36,200 nucleotides of DNA from the NCBI GenBank assembly GCA_964492825.1, contig CAZBLP010000015.1:1-36200 (forward strand), written 5' to 3'. A program made the position numbers and the translations under genes. The DNA comes from CAZBLP01 sp964492825 (GTDB lineage: Bacteria; DYJV01). The notes beneath the pieces are model-generated. The model saw nothing but the letters and a program-made list of their open reading frames with translations. It was not told where the DNA came from and did not search any database. This document shows, piece after piece, positions 25,659 through 34,412 of this stretch (position 1 is the first letter of the stretch; every line of letters begins with the position of its first letter).

Positions 25659-25669
25659 GGAGAGTATAG

Positions 25670-25972
25670 ATGCACAGTCATGTAATAGTAATATTTTTGT
25701 CTGTATTCCTGTTTTCCCTTGGAGCAGTAGGGGTTATAGTGAGAAAAAATGCAATTGTTGTTTTTATGTGCATAGAATTAATGTTTAACTCTGCTAATCT
25801 TGCATTAATTGGCTTTTCACATTTTTTAAAGTCAATAGACGGATTGATGTTGGTATTATTTGTTCTTGCAATTGCTGCTGCTGAAGCAGGAGTTGGCTTG
25901 GCGTTGTTTTATCTTTTGTTTAAAAACAAGGGTAGCGTTAATCTCGATAAATTAAATATTCTTAAATGGTAA
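25670..25972 (+). CDS. nuoK: Complex I subunit K
   Basis: The 100-residue protein with three membrane helices carries the two conserved Glu residues of NuoK, in FMCIELMFNSANLALI and LAIAAAEAGVGLALF. These belong to the proton path at the junction of the membrane arm. AAGGAG precedes the ATG. Confidence 0.95.
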   Translation: MHSHVIVIFLSVFLFSLGAVGVIVRKNAIVVFMCIELMFNSANLALIGFSHFLKSIDGLMLVLFVLAIAAAEAGVGLALFYLLFKNKGSVNLDKLNILKW

Positions 25973-25983
25973 AGGAGTAAGGG

Positions 25984-27936
25984 ATGATTAAATATGTATG
26001 GCTTGTTCCTTTTTTTCCATTAATTGGTGTTCTTATTAATGGAATTCTCGGCTGGAAATTGGAAAAAATTCATAAAGGTATTGTTCATTGGATTGCATGT
26101 TCTGCTGTTGGTCTTGCTTTTCTTGTAACTTGGATGATTTTTAGGGAATTATTATCATTGCCTCCTGAACATAGGCATTTTGAAATAATAGTTTACAACT
26201 GGTTTACTGCAGGAAATCTTGCTGTAAACATAGGATATTTGGTTGACCCATTATCTATAACAATGAGTTTATTTGTAACAGGTGTGGGATTCCTTATTCA
26301 TGTTTATTCTATTGGATACATGTATCATGATGAAGGCAGGTATTATAGATATTTTACTTATTTAAACTTATTTATGCTATCAATGATTAACCTAATATTA
26401 GCAAACAATTTTGTTCTTATGTTTCTCGGTTGGGAAGGTGTTGGAGTTTGTTCATATCTGTTAATTGGATTCTGGTTTGAGAATAAAGATTTTGCAAGTG
26501 CAGGTAAAAAAGCATTTGTATTTAATAGAATAGGGGATTTTGGTTTTATACTTGGAATGTTTCTGTTGTTTTTTACAGTAGGTAAATATACTAATGTTTA
26601 TTCATTAAACTTTTATAATGTGCTCTCACATGCTAAATTTATTCCTGTTGCAACAGCGTCATTAATTGGAATACTTCTTTTTGTGGGCGCTACAGGCAAA
26701 TCTGCCCAGATACCACTCTATGTTTGGTTGCCTGATGCCATGGCAGGTCCAACTCCAGTATCAGCTTTGATTCACGCTGCTACAATGGTTACAGCAGGTG
26801 TTTACATGGTTGCAAGATGTGCTCCTCTATATTTACATGGGCATACAGCAATTGAGATAGTTGCAATTGTTGGTGGCATTACTTCTTTCTTTGCTGCAAC
26901 AATGGCACTGACACAGTATGATATTAAAAAAGTTATTGCTTATTCAACAATTTCACAATTGGGTTATATGTTTTTAGGTGTTGGTGTAGCTGCTTTTTCA
27001 GCAGGTGTTTTTCATATAGTAACTCACTCTTTTTTCAAAGCTCTTCTCTTTCTTGGAGCTGGTAGCGTGATTCATGCTTTAAGCGGGGAGCAAGATATGA
27101 GAAAAATGGGTGGATTAAAAAATAAAATACCAATTACATATTGGACATTTTTAATAGCATGCCTTGCTATTTCAGGTATACCAGGTTTATCAGGATTTTT
27201 CAGTAAAGATGAAATTTTAGGTAAAACTTTTGCTTCAGGTCATTATTTCTTATGGGCATTAGGTACAATTACAGCAGGCATGACATCATTCTATATGTTT
27301 AGAGTTTTATTTATGACTTTCTTTGGTGAAAGCAGAGTTGAACCAGAAACAGCTAAACATATTCATGAATCACCATCAAGTATGACTGTTCCAATGATAA
27401 TTCTTGCTATCCTTTCAGTTGTAGGTGGTTATATTGGTGTTCCAGAAGTGTTAGGTGGCTCTAATCTTATTGAGCATTTTCTTGAACCATCTTTTACTTT
27501 AACAGGACTTGCAGGCGTTGAAACCGGTCATTTATTTCATCATGTGTCTCATTCAGTAGAATATCTTCTGATGATAATTGCGGTTGCTGTCGGACTTGCA
27601 GGTATTTACATTGCATACCTGTTTTATGTTAAAAACAGAGAATTGCCTGAAAAACTTGTTAAGAGTTATCCTCTATTACACAATTTAATGTACAACAAAT
27701 GGTATGTTGATGAAATATATGAAATTATATTTGAAAAACCTGGCCATTTTATAGGAAGTGTATTCTGGGTTATATGGGATGAGTTAATTGTAGACGGTGT
27801 AGTTAGAGGAGTTACAGGTATAATCAGAGGTGTTGGGTATGGTTTGAGATTTGTTCAAACAGGTTCAGTTCAATTTTATGCTGTTAGCGTATTAGTAGGT
27901 ATTATTATAACCATTACCTATTTCTTAAATATTTAA
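25984..27936 (+). CDS. nuoL: Complex I subunit L (antiporter-like)
   Basis: This 650-residue antiporter-like subunit has the expected length and motifs: MFLGWEGVGVCSYLLIGFWF, KSAQIPLYVWLPDAMAGPTP, VSALIHAATMVTAGVYM and KKVIAYSTISQLGYM, then HSFFKALLFLGAGSVIHA. The conserved Glu in GWEG and Lys in TGKSAQ are intact. The C-terminal part includes the region of the long lateral helix (about 540-600). It is the distal ion-pumping subunit, so the cluster encodes a complete pumping arm. Confidence 0.96.
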   Translation: MIKYVWLVPFFPLIGVLINGILGWKLEKIHKGIVHWIACSAVGLAFLVTWMIFRELLSLPPEHRHFEIIVYNWFTAGNLAVNIGYLVDPLSITMSLFVTGVGFLIHVYSIGYMYHDEGRYYRYFTYLNLFMLSMINLILANNFVLMFLGWEGVGVCSYLLIGFWFENKDFASAGKKAFVFNRIGDFGFILGMFLLFFTVGKYTNVYSLNFYNVLSHAKFIPVATASLIGILLFVGATGKSAQIPLYVWLPDAMAGPTPVSALIHAATMVTAGVYMVARCAPLYLHGHTAIEIVAIVGGITSFFAATMALTQYDIKKVIAYSTISQLGYMFLGVGVAAFSAGVFHIVTHSFFKALLFLGAGSVIHALSGEQDMRKMGGLKNKIPITYWTFLIACLAISGIPGLSGFFSKDEILGKTFASGHYFLWALGTITAGMTSFYMFRVLFMTFFGESRVEPETAKHIHESPSSMTVPMIILAILSVVGGYIGVPEVLGGSNLIEHFLEPSFTLTGLAGVETGHLFHHVSHSVEYLLMIIAVAVGLAGIYIAYLFYVKNRELPEKLVKSYPLLHNLMYNKWYVDEIYEIIFEKPGHFIGSVFWVIWDELIVDGVVRGVTGIIRGVGYGLRFVQTGSVQFYAVSVLVGIIITITYFLNI

Positions 27937-27949
27937 AAGGGGAGCAGTT

Positions 27950-29455
27950 ATGGAGATATTATTCAATCATATTTTATCTATAATGATATTTTTACCATTG
28001 GCAGGAGCGATTACTCTACTTGGATTTCAAAGAGATAATAATGGTGGTGTAAAATTAACAGCATCGTTTTTTGCTTTTCTTAATTTATTATTTGGATTAT
28101 ATTTATTTTTCGGATATAGCGGCAAAGGGGCAATATTTCAGTTTATAGAAAAGTATCAATGGATTAAATCTCTTGGTATTCAATATTATCTTGGAGTAGA
28201 TGCTGTTAGTATGTATCTCATTGTTGCAACAACTTTAATTACAGCAATCTGTATTGTGGCATCTTGGAAAATAGAAAAATATGTGCGTGAATATTTTTTG
28301 TGTATATTATTTGTAGAATCAGGTGTTATAGGTTCTCTTGCTGCTCTTGATTTAGTATTGTTTTATATTTTTTGGGAAGTTATGCTTATTCCTATGTATT
28401 TTCTAATAGGTATTTGGGGAGATTACAAAAGAATTTATTCTACTTTAAAATTCTACATATATACAATGGCAGGCAGTGTTATAATGCTTGTTGCAATTTT
28501 TACTCTATATTGGCTTAATGGGAAAGGTAATTTTGAAATTTTGGAATTTTATAAATTGCATATTCCAATGGGAAAACAGATTTGGTTATTTTTAGCTTTT
28601 TTTATTGCATTTGCCATTAAAGTTCCTTTAATACCTTTTCACACATGGCAGCCGGACACTTATGTTAATGCTCCTACAGCAGGGACAGTTCTTCTTGCTG
28701 CAGTGTTATCAAAAATGGGAGTTTACGGATTTTACAGATTTGCAATGCCTTTATTCCCTGATGCAGCTATAAAATTTACCCCATTAATTGCAACACTTAC
28801 ATTAATAGCTGTTGTTTATATATCTTTAATAGCAATTGTTCAAAAAGATATGAAAAGACTTATTGCATATTCATCCATTGGTCACCTTGCAGTTATTATA
28901 TTAGGATTATATTTGTTAACAGTTCAAGGTGTTCATGGAGCAATCTTTCAAATGTTAAACCACACAATAGTAACAGGTGCATTATTCCTACTATTAGGAA
29001 TTTTATTTGAAAGAAGTTCTTCAAGGCTTATAAAAGATTATAGTGGAATTGCAAAGCAGATGCCAATATTTGCAACTTTTTTCATGATTGCAATGCTTGC
29101 TTCAGTAGGACTTCCTGGTACTAACGGATTTATTGGTGAATTTCTGCTTTTTATAGGAATATTCAAAGCTAATCCTTGGTTTGGGGTAATAGCATGCAGT
29201 GGTACGATTTTAGGAGCTATTTATATGCTGTGGATGTACCAAAGGTCTTTTTTCGGACCTCTTGAAAAAGAAGAGAATAAAAAGTTACCTGATATGAATG
29301 TTAGAGAGTTTGGATATTTAATTCCACTTATTCTGTTAATTTTTATAATGGGTATATTCCCACAATATTTTATTCAAAAATTTGACTCAACATCAAAAAA
29401 CTTTATTAATACAATGAAAACTAAAAATACAATTTCTATGGTAATAGATAAGTAG
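27950..29455 (+). CDS. nuoM: Complex I subunit M (antiporter-like)
   Basis: The 501-residue protein carries the NuoM signatures FYIFWEVMLIPMYFLIGIWG (conserved Glu in FWEVML), FAIKVPLIPFHTWQPDTYVNAPT (conserved Lys) and KRLIAYSSIGHLAV, followed by MLNHTIVTGALFLLLGIL. Fourteen helices are expected. It follows nuoL by 13 bases with AGGGGAG-like spacing (AAAAGGGGAGCAG). Confidence 0.96.
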   Translation: MEILFNHILSIMIFLPLAGAITLLGFQRDNNGGVKLTASFFAFLNLLFGLYLFFGYSGKGAIFQFIEKYQWIKSLGIQYYLGVDAVSMYLIVATTLITAICIVASWKIEKYVREYFLCILFVESGVIGSLAALDLVLFYIFWEVMLIPMYFLIGIWGDYKRIYSTLKFYIYTMAGSVIMLVAIFTLYWLNGKGNFEILEFYKLHIPMGKQIWLFLAFFIAFAIKVPLIPFHTWQPDTYVNAPTAGTVLLAAVLSKMGVYGFYRFAMPLFPDAAIKFTPLIATLTLIAVVYISLIAIVQKDMKRLIAYSSIGHLAVIILGLYLLTVQGVHGAIFQMLNHTIVTGALFLLLGILFERSSSRLIKDYSGIAKQMPIFATFFMIAMLASVGLPGTNGFIGEFLLFIGIFKANPWFGVIACSGTILGAIYMLWMYQRSFFGPLEKEENKKLPDMNVREFGYLIPLILLIFIMGIFPQYFIQKFDSTSKNFINTMKTKNTISMVIDK

Positions 29456-29466
29456 AGGAGGATAAA

Positions 29467-30915
29467 ATGGTAGATTTTATGTCGCTTGCTGAGCCTAAGT
29501 TAGTGGTAATATTACCTGAAATTATACTATCAATTTTTGGTATGTTGGTTTTAATTGCCGGAGTATTCGGTGAAGGCAAAGAATATAAAACTTCTTACAA
29601 TGGATACATCTCAATAGTTGGCGTTATCTTTGCTTTTTTTGCGCTTTTCTTAATCTATGGCAAAAATGTTTCAGGTTTTAATCATATGGTAGTTTTAGAT
29701 GGCTATGCTTGGTTTTTTAAACTTGTTACCTTGATAATTGTAGCTTTAACCATTTTCTCCTCAATGAATTATACAGTTAAGAAAAAAATAGATTTAGGTG
29801 AATATTATGCTTTAATTTTATTTGCAGCTGTTGGGATGATGCTTATGGGCTCATCTACTAACCTTATTATGATATTCATATCTCTTGAGATGATGTCAGT
29901 TGCAATATATTGTCTTGCTGCTTTTAATAAAAATGATGAAAAAAGTGTTGAAGGAGCTATTAAATATTTTATATTAGGAGCATTTTCAGCAGGTTTTTTG
30001 TTATTAGGAATTGCATTTATTTACGGTGCTACAGGAGTTTTTGATTTAAAAGAGGTTGCAAGATTTATAAAAATATACCCTGAATACTTACATAATCCAA
30101 TGTTATTAGGTGGAATCGCCCTGATTTTGACAGGATTTTTATTTAAAGTTTCCACTGTGCCTTTCCATATGTGGACACCTGATGTATATGAGGGAGCTCC
30201 TTCACCTATCAGTGGTTTTATGGCTACTGGAGTAAAAGCAGCTGCATTTTCAGCTTTTTTAAGAATACTCCTTACTTCTTTTAATCAATTTGCAAATGAA
30301 TATAGTGCAATAATAGCTTTTTTTGCTGTTATTACAATGTTTGGAGGGAACCTGTTGGCACTTGTTCAACAGAATGTTAAAAGAATGCTTGCTTATTCAA
30401 GTATAGCACATGCAGGATATATCTTAGTAGGCATTGTTGCTGCTACTAATCTTAGCAGTTCAGCAATTCTTTTTTACCTTTTAGGTTATGGATTTATGAA
30501 TGTAGGAGCATTTAGTGTTCTTGCAGCTTCCAATGCAAGAACACTTGATGATATAAAAGGAATGGGTTTGAAAAATCCTTTCTTAGGTGTTGCAATGTGT
30601 GTTTTTATGTTTTCAATGGCAGGAGTTCCTCCAGCAGTTGGTTTTCTCGGAAAATTTTATCTTTTTTCAGCTGCAATTAATGCCAAACTTTACGGACTGA
30701 CAATATTAGCTGTGATTAACAGTGCTATTTCTGCATATTACTACTTAAGAGTTCTTGTTTATATGTATTTTAAAGGAGAAGCTAAAGAAACTGCTACTTA
30801 CAATATGGCAACTGTTTTCGGAATCAGCTTAGCAATGGCAGGAGTGTTATATTTTGGAATTTTACCTCAATCCATAATTGAATTTTTACAGAACTCAATT
30901 ATGCATTTGTTATAA
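29467..30915 (+). CDS. nuoN: Complex I subunit N (antiporter-like)
   Basis: The 482-residue protein has the NuoN set: FISLEMMSVAIYCLAAF with the conserved Glu, FKVSTVPFHMWTPDVYEGAPSP with its Lys, and NVKRMLAYSSIAHAGYILVG. It is the last gene of the operon, eleven bases after nuoM with AGAGGAGG upstream, and is followed by a clear terminator. With NuoL and NuoM it gives three antiporter-like units, the full complex I complement. Confidence 0.96.
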   Translation: MVDFMSLAEPKLVVILPEIILSIFGMLVLIAGVFGEGKEYKTSYNGYISIVGVIFAFFALFLIYGKNVSGFNHMVVLDGYAWFFKLVTLIIVALTIFSSMNYTVKKKIDLGEYYALILFAAVGMMLMGSSTNLIMIFISLEMMSVAIYCLAAFNKNDEKSVEGAIKYFILGAFSAGFLLLGIAFIYGATGVFDLKEVARFIKIYPEYLHNPMLLGGIALILTGFLFKVSTVPFHMWTPDVYEGAPSPISGFMATGVKAAAFSAFLRILLTSFNQFANEYSAIIAFFAVITMFGGNLLALVQQNVKRMLAYSSIAHAGYILVGIVAATNLSSSAILFYLLGYGFMNVGAFSVLAASNARTLDDIKGMGLKNPFLGVAMCVFMFSMAGVPPAVGFLGKFYLFSAAINAKLYGLTILAVINSAISAYYYLRVLVYMYFKGEAKETATYNMATVFGISLAMAGVLYFGILPQSIIEFLQNSIMHLL

Positions 30916-30948
30916 TTTAAATTATCGATTTTATAATAAACTTTTCAT

Positions 30949-30979
30949 AACCCTCCTTATCCAAAAGGAGGGTTTTTAT
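30949..30979 (+). terminator. Rho-independent terminator, probably bidirectional
   Basis: AACCCTCCTT (30949-30958) pairs with AAGGAGGGTT (30965-30974) across a six-base loop, followed by a T-rich run (TTTTTATTTT). It closes the nuo operon. On the opposite strand the stem lies just after the GntR gene stop and is followed by a less regular AT-rich stretch, so it may serve both convergent units. Confidence 0.88.
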
Positions 30980-30980
30980 T

Positions 30981-31637
30981 TTATATTTGAATTATTCCCA
31001 AGTCATCTCTATCTAAATTGTTCAATAAGATTTTTCCGCCTTCTAAAATATGTGTTTTAACCAACTCTTCAACCTTTTTCTCATTCTTCTCTTCCATTGC
31101 TTGAATCATCATTTTATGGTCATTATATGATTTCTCAGGAATATTGGATATTCTTATAAGCATTATTCTATATCTTGTAAAGCTGTCATGAAGATTATTA
31201 ATTAATGAAATTAATCGTTCATTTTTGCTTGATTTATAAATAAGATTATGAAATTCAGAATTGTTTTTGAAAAATTTTTCAATATCTTTGTTTTCAATAT
31301 ATTTTTTTGATGCTTCGTTGATCTTTTTTAATTTCTCAATTATATTTTTACTATAATTTTGAGTTGTAAGTTTTGCTGCATAACTTTCCAAGATACTTCT
31401 TATTTCAACAATTTCTTTAAAATCTTTTTTTGTTAGAGGTTTTAATATAAAACCAACTTTTTTTACTTTTTTCAAAAAACCGTCTTTTTCAAGTAGTTGC
31501 AAAGCTTCTCTAACAGGAGTTCTGCTAACCTTGTACTTTAACGCAAGATCCTCCTCTTTTAGTACATCATGAGTCTTTATTTTTAATTCCAAAATTTTCT
31601 TTTTTAAATCTTTATAAATCAGATCTTTTTTAATCAT
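30981..31637 (-). CDS. GntR-family transcriptional regulator, FadR/FCD type
   Basis: The 218-residue protein has an N-terminal winged helix (about 5-65) with EDLALKYKVSRTPVREALQLLEKDGFL, the GntR DNA-binding signature. It continues with an all-helical FCD effector domain (about 72-205). H130 (SEFHNLI), H174 (NDHKMM) and H196 (KTHILEG) are the usual metal-binding histidines of that domain, which often senses small organic acids or acyl compounds. It lies 15 bases after the acyl-CoA dehydrogenase gene, so it is probably co-transcribed and may control that gene and the liv genes; the ligand is unknown. Confidence 0.88.
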   Translation of the reverse strand: MIKKDLIYKDLKKKILELKIKTHDVLKEEDLALKYKVSRTPVREALQLLEKDGFLKKVKKVGFILKPLTKKDFKEIVEIRSILESYAAKLTTQNYSKNIIEKLKKINEASKKYIENKDIEKFFKNNSEFHNLIYKSSKNERLISLINNLHDSFTRYRIMLIRISNIPEKSYNDHKMMIQAMEEKNEKKVEELVKTHILEGGKILLNNLDRDDLGIIQI

Positions 31638-31652
31638 TTGTCGCTACAGATT

Positions 31653-32780
31653 TTACCTTAATATTTCTCTTGCAATATTCACCTGCAAAATTTCAGAAGT
31701 TCCTCCGCCAAAAAGTAAAAATCTTGTATCAGCAAAAAATCTTGAAACAGGATACTCAGTTGAATAACCGTAACTTGCAAAAATTCTTGTAGTTTGGTCT
31801 GCTGCCCTGCATGCTGCCTCTGATATAAAATATTTTGCCATTGCAGCTTCCTTATTGCACTTTATATCATCATCTATCATTTTGGATACTTTGTAGAGAA
31901 AACATTTTGAGACTTCAATGTCTGTTGCTATATTTGCTATTTTAGATTGAATAAGCTGAAATTTCCCAATAGGTTTACCAAACTGCACCCTTTCTGTGCA
32001 ATATTTTTTACTCTCCTCAAAGCAGGCTCGCAGTAGTCCAAGACTTAATGCTGCTGTCATAGTTCTTATAATTGAAAGAATCTTGAGAAGATTTTTCATC
32101 CCTTCACCTTCATTGCCAAGTCTGTTCTCAAGAGGTATTTCCACATCTGTAAAAAATACTTCAGAATTTTCAGAAGCTTTTGTGCCGAGTTTGTCAAATT
32201 TCTTAGATACCATTACTCCTGGCGTGTCCTTTGGAATCAAGAAAAAGTTAGCGGTTTTTAATTTCTTTTCCCTATCAGTTAAACATAAAACTGTGAAAAA
32301 ATCTGCAATTGAGGAATTGGTTATCCATGTTTTACTGCCGTTAATTATATATTTATCACCTTTTTTTACTGCAATAGTTTTTATATTATTGAGGTCACTT
32401 CCAGCATCTGGCTCTGTTAAAGCAAAGGTAGCAATTTTTTCTCCTTTAATGGCAGGAATTAGATATTCATCATAATGCCTTTTTGAACCATACCTGAAAA
32501 TAAAGTCAGTACCCATTAAACATTGCATTGCTGTTATTGCAGCAAGGCTCATGTATCCTCGCGCAAGTTCTTCACATAAAATATTGAACATTGTAGTATT
32601 TCCATCAGAGCCACCAATTTCTTCTGGATACCTGATACCAAAATAACCAAGCTCTCCTATTTTTTTAAAAAGAGGATAAGGGAATTCTTTTTTATCTTCA
32701 TACTCTTGTGCAACAGGTTTTATCTCTTCATCTACAAATCTTGCAACTGCTTCTCTGAACATTTTATATTCTTCTGGCAT
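31653..32780 (-). CDS. Acyl-CoA dehydrogenase family protein
   Basis: The 375-residue protein has the three-domain ACAD fold: a helical N-terminus (FREAVARFVDEEIKP), the FAD/substrate strand domain with FALTEPDAGSDLNNIK and YIINGSKTWITNS, and the C-terminal helical domain (TERVQFGKPIGKFQLIQSKIA). Two oddities: the residue matching MCAD Glu376 is Gly (FGGGTSEIL), and the alternative base position used by isovaleryl-CoA dehydrogenase is Ile (LSIIRTM). So neither usual catalytic Glu is visible, and activity or mechanism is uncertain. I choose the ATG at 32780 because GGAGG lies just upstream; an ATG at 32792 in frame overlaps that site. The substrate cannot be read. Confidence 0.85.
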   Translation of the reverse strand: MPEEYKMFREAVARFVDEEIKPVAQEYEDKKEFPYPLFKKIGELGYFGIRYPEEIGGSDGNTTMFNILCEELARGYMSLAAITAMQCLMGTDFIFRYGSKRHYDEYLIPAIKGEKIATFALTEPDAGSDLNNIKTIAVKKGDKYIINGSKTWITNSSIADFFTVLCLTDREKKLKTANFFLIPKDTPGVMVSKKFDKLGTKASENSEVFFTDVEIPLENRLGNEGEGMKNLLKILSIIRTMTAALSLGLLRACFEESKKYCTERVQFGKPIGKFQLIQSKIANIATDIEVSKCFLYKVSKMIDDDIKCNKEAAMAKYFISEAACRAADQTTRIFASYGYSTEYPVSRFFADTRFLLFGGGTSEILQVNIAREILR

Positions 32781-32837
32781 TTTTTCCTCCATAACATAAA
32801 AATAAAATAAAAAATTCTAATATCTAAATTCGAAAAA

Positions 32838-32930
32838 TAAATTAGTCATTAGTCGTTAGCAAATAGTAATTTGTTGTAATTTATAGTTATTCGTAGTTAT
32901 TAATTGTAATTTGTAGTAATATTGATTTAT
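32838..32930. repeat. AT-rich degenerate short repeats between livF and the acyl-CoA dehydrogenase gene
   Basis: Units such as ATTAGTCATTAGTCGTTAG, GTAATTTGTTGTAATTTATAG, TAGTTATTCGTAGTTATTAA and GTAATTTGTAGTAAT recur in imperfect form. The stretch is non-coding. It could be slipped-strand repeat expansion or hold regulator sites; no clean palindrome matching a GntR operator is apparent. Confidence 0.5.
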
Positions 32931-32931
32931 G

Positions 32932-33654
32932 CTACTTCTTTCTTTTACCTAAAAAGCTTTCTTTAACTTTCTCATTATTAAGTAAATCTTTAGATTTACC
33001 CTGTAATACAATTTTGCCAAGTTCTAACACATAAGCCCTGTGAGAATAAGAAAGAGCAGTGTATGCATTTTGCTCTACTATTAAAAAAGTTGTACCTTCT
33101 TTGTTTAATTTCAATATTGTATTAAAAACTTCTTCTACCACCAATGGTGCAAGGCCAAGTGAAGGCTCATCGAGAAGCATTAATTTTGGTTTAGACATTA
33201 ATCCTCTGCCTATTGCAAGCATTTGCTGTTCGCCACCACTTAATGTGCCGGCAAGTTGTTTTTGTCTTATTTTGAGTAGAGGAAACAGCATAAATACATT
33301 TTCTATTGTTTCACGGACTTTCTCTTTTCCTTCTCTTTTGAACCGTAGGTATGCACCTAATTCTAAGTTTTCCATTACTGTTAAATCTGAGAAAATTTCT
33401 CTGCCTTCAGGTACCTGAACTATTCCCTCAGCAACAAGTTTTTCAGTATTATTTGCGGTTATGTTTTTATTTTTAAATATTATCTGACCTTTTGTGGGAT
33501 TGACAATGCCTGTAATAGTATTTATAAGGGTTGTTTTACCTGCACCGTTATTCCCAATAATTGCTATAATTTCTTTTTCCCTGATATTTATATTAATGTT
33601 ATTAAGAGCACAGATTTTGTTGTAATATGTTGAAATATTCTCTATGCTTAACAA
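32932..33654 (-). CDS. livF: Branched-chain amino acid-type ABC transporter ATP-binding protein LivF
   Basis: This 240-residue ABC ATPase has Walker A GNNGAGKTTL (about 34-43), the signature LSGGEQQM and Walker B LMLLDEPSLGLAPL, the last typical of LivF. The start is a TTG at 33654, seven bases inside the end of livG, with GGAG seven bases upstream, so translation is coupled. With LivG, LivH and LivM it forms a HAAT-type importer for branched-chain amino acids or related small acids or amides. Substrate is not determined by these subunits. Confidence 0.92.
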   Translation of the reverse strand: MLSIENISTYYNKICALNNININIREKEIIAIIGNNGAGKTTLINTITGIVNPTKGQIIFKNKNITANNTEKLVAEGIVQVPEGREIFSDLTVMENLELGAYLRFKREGKEKVRETIENVFMLFPLLKIRQKQLAGTLSGGEQQMLAIGRGLMSKPKLMLLDEPSLGLAPLVVEEVFNTILKLNKEGTTFLIVEQNAYTALSYSHRAYVLELGKIVLQGKSKDLLNNEKVKESFLGKRKK

Positions 33655-34412
33655 GCGCCAGCTCCTAAGTATGCTTTAATAACCGCATCATTTTGCTGAA
33701 TTTCAGATGGAGTTCCTTCTGCTATTTTCTCACCGTAATTTAGCACTATAATTTGATCAGATATATCCATTACCATATTCATATCATGTTCAATTAAAAG
33801 TATTGTTTTTCCAAGGGATTTAATTTTTCTAATGATTTCACTTATTTCCTCTGTCTCTTTTATATTTAAACCTGCAACAGGTTCATCAAGCAATATTATG
33901 TCAGGATTTCCAGCTATGGTTCTGGCAAATTCCAATTTTTTTTGTTCACCATAAGGCAGTTCAGTGGCATATTTATGAGCATGTTTTATTAAATTAAATT
34001 CTTCCAAAATTTCATAACTCTTCTCTTGTATCCACTTATCCTGTCTCTTAATATATCCTAAATTTAAAATACAATTTAAAAATTCATATTTAGTAATATA
34101 GTGAAATCCTACCATGACATTTTCAAGCACAGTTAAATTTGAGAAAATCTGAATATTTTGAAAAGTTCTTTTTAAACCAAATTTAATAATTTTATGAGGT
34201 TTTGAACCTGTTATATCAATATCGTTAATATAAATTTTCCCTTTATCAGGATTATAAAAACCTGAAATTATATTAATAAGAGTTGTTTTTCCAGCACCAT
34301 TAGGACCTATTATAGAAGTTATAACACCACTTGTTACAGTAAAATCAACATCAGTAAGTGCCATAATACCGCCGAAGCTTTTAAAAATATGTTCAACTTT
34401 TAAAGTTTTCAT
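33648..34412 (-). CDS. livG: Branched-chain amino acid-type ABC transporter ATP-binding protein LivG
   Basis: The 254-residue ATPase has Walker A GPNGAGKTTL, the LivG-type FGLKRTFQNIQIFSNLTVLENVMVG region, a modified signature LPYGEQKKLE (family-typical) and Walker B IILLDEPVAGLN. The C-terminal YGEKIAEGTPSEIQ and AYLG are characteristic. It overlaps livM by four bases (ATGA) and livF by seven, so the ATPases and permeases are made from one message. Confidence 0.93.
   Translation of the reverse strand: MKTLKVEHIFKSFGGIMALTDVDFTVTSGVITSIIGPNGAGKTTLINIISGFYNPDKGKIYINDIDITGSKPHKIIKFGLKRTFQNIQIFSNLTVLENVMVGFHYITKYEFLNCILNLGYIKRQDKWIQEKSYEILEEFNLIKHAHKYATELPYGEQKKLEFARTIAGNPDIILLDEPVAGLNIKETEEISEIIRKIKSLGKTILLIEHDMNMVMDISDQIIVLNYGEKIAEGTPSEIQQNDAVIKAYLGAGAC

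Noticed and set aside
31996..32475. 159-codon plus-strand frame inside the acyl-CoA dehydrogenase gene
   Set aside because: It lies antisense to a well-conserved gene and has no family resemblance or start signal.
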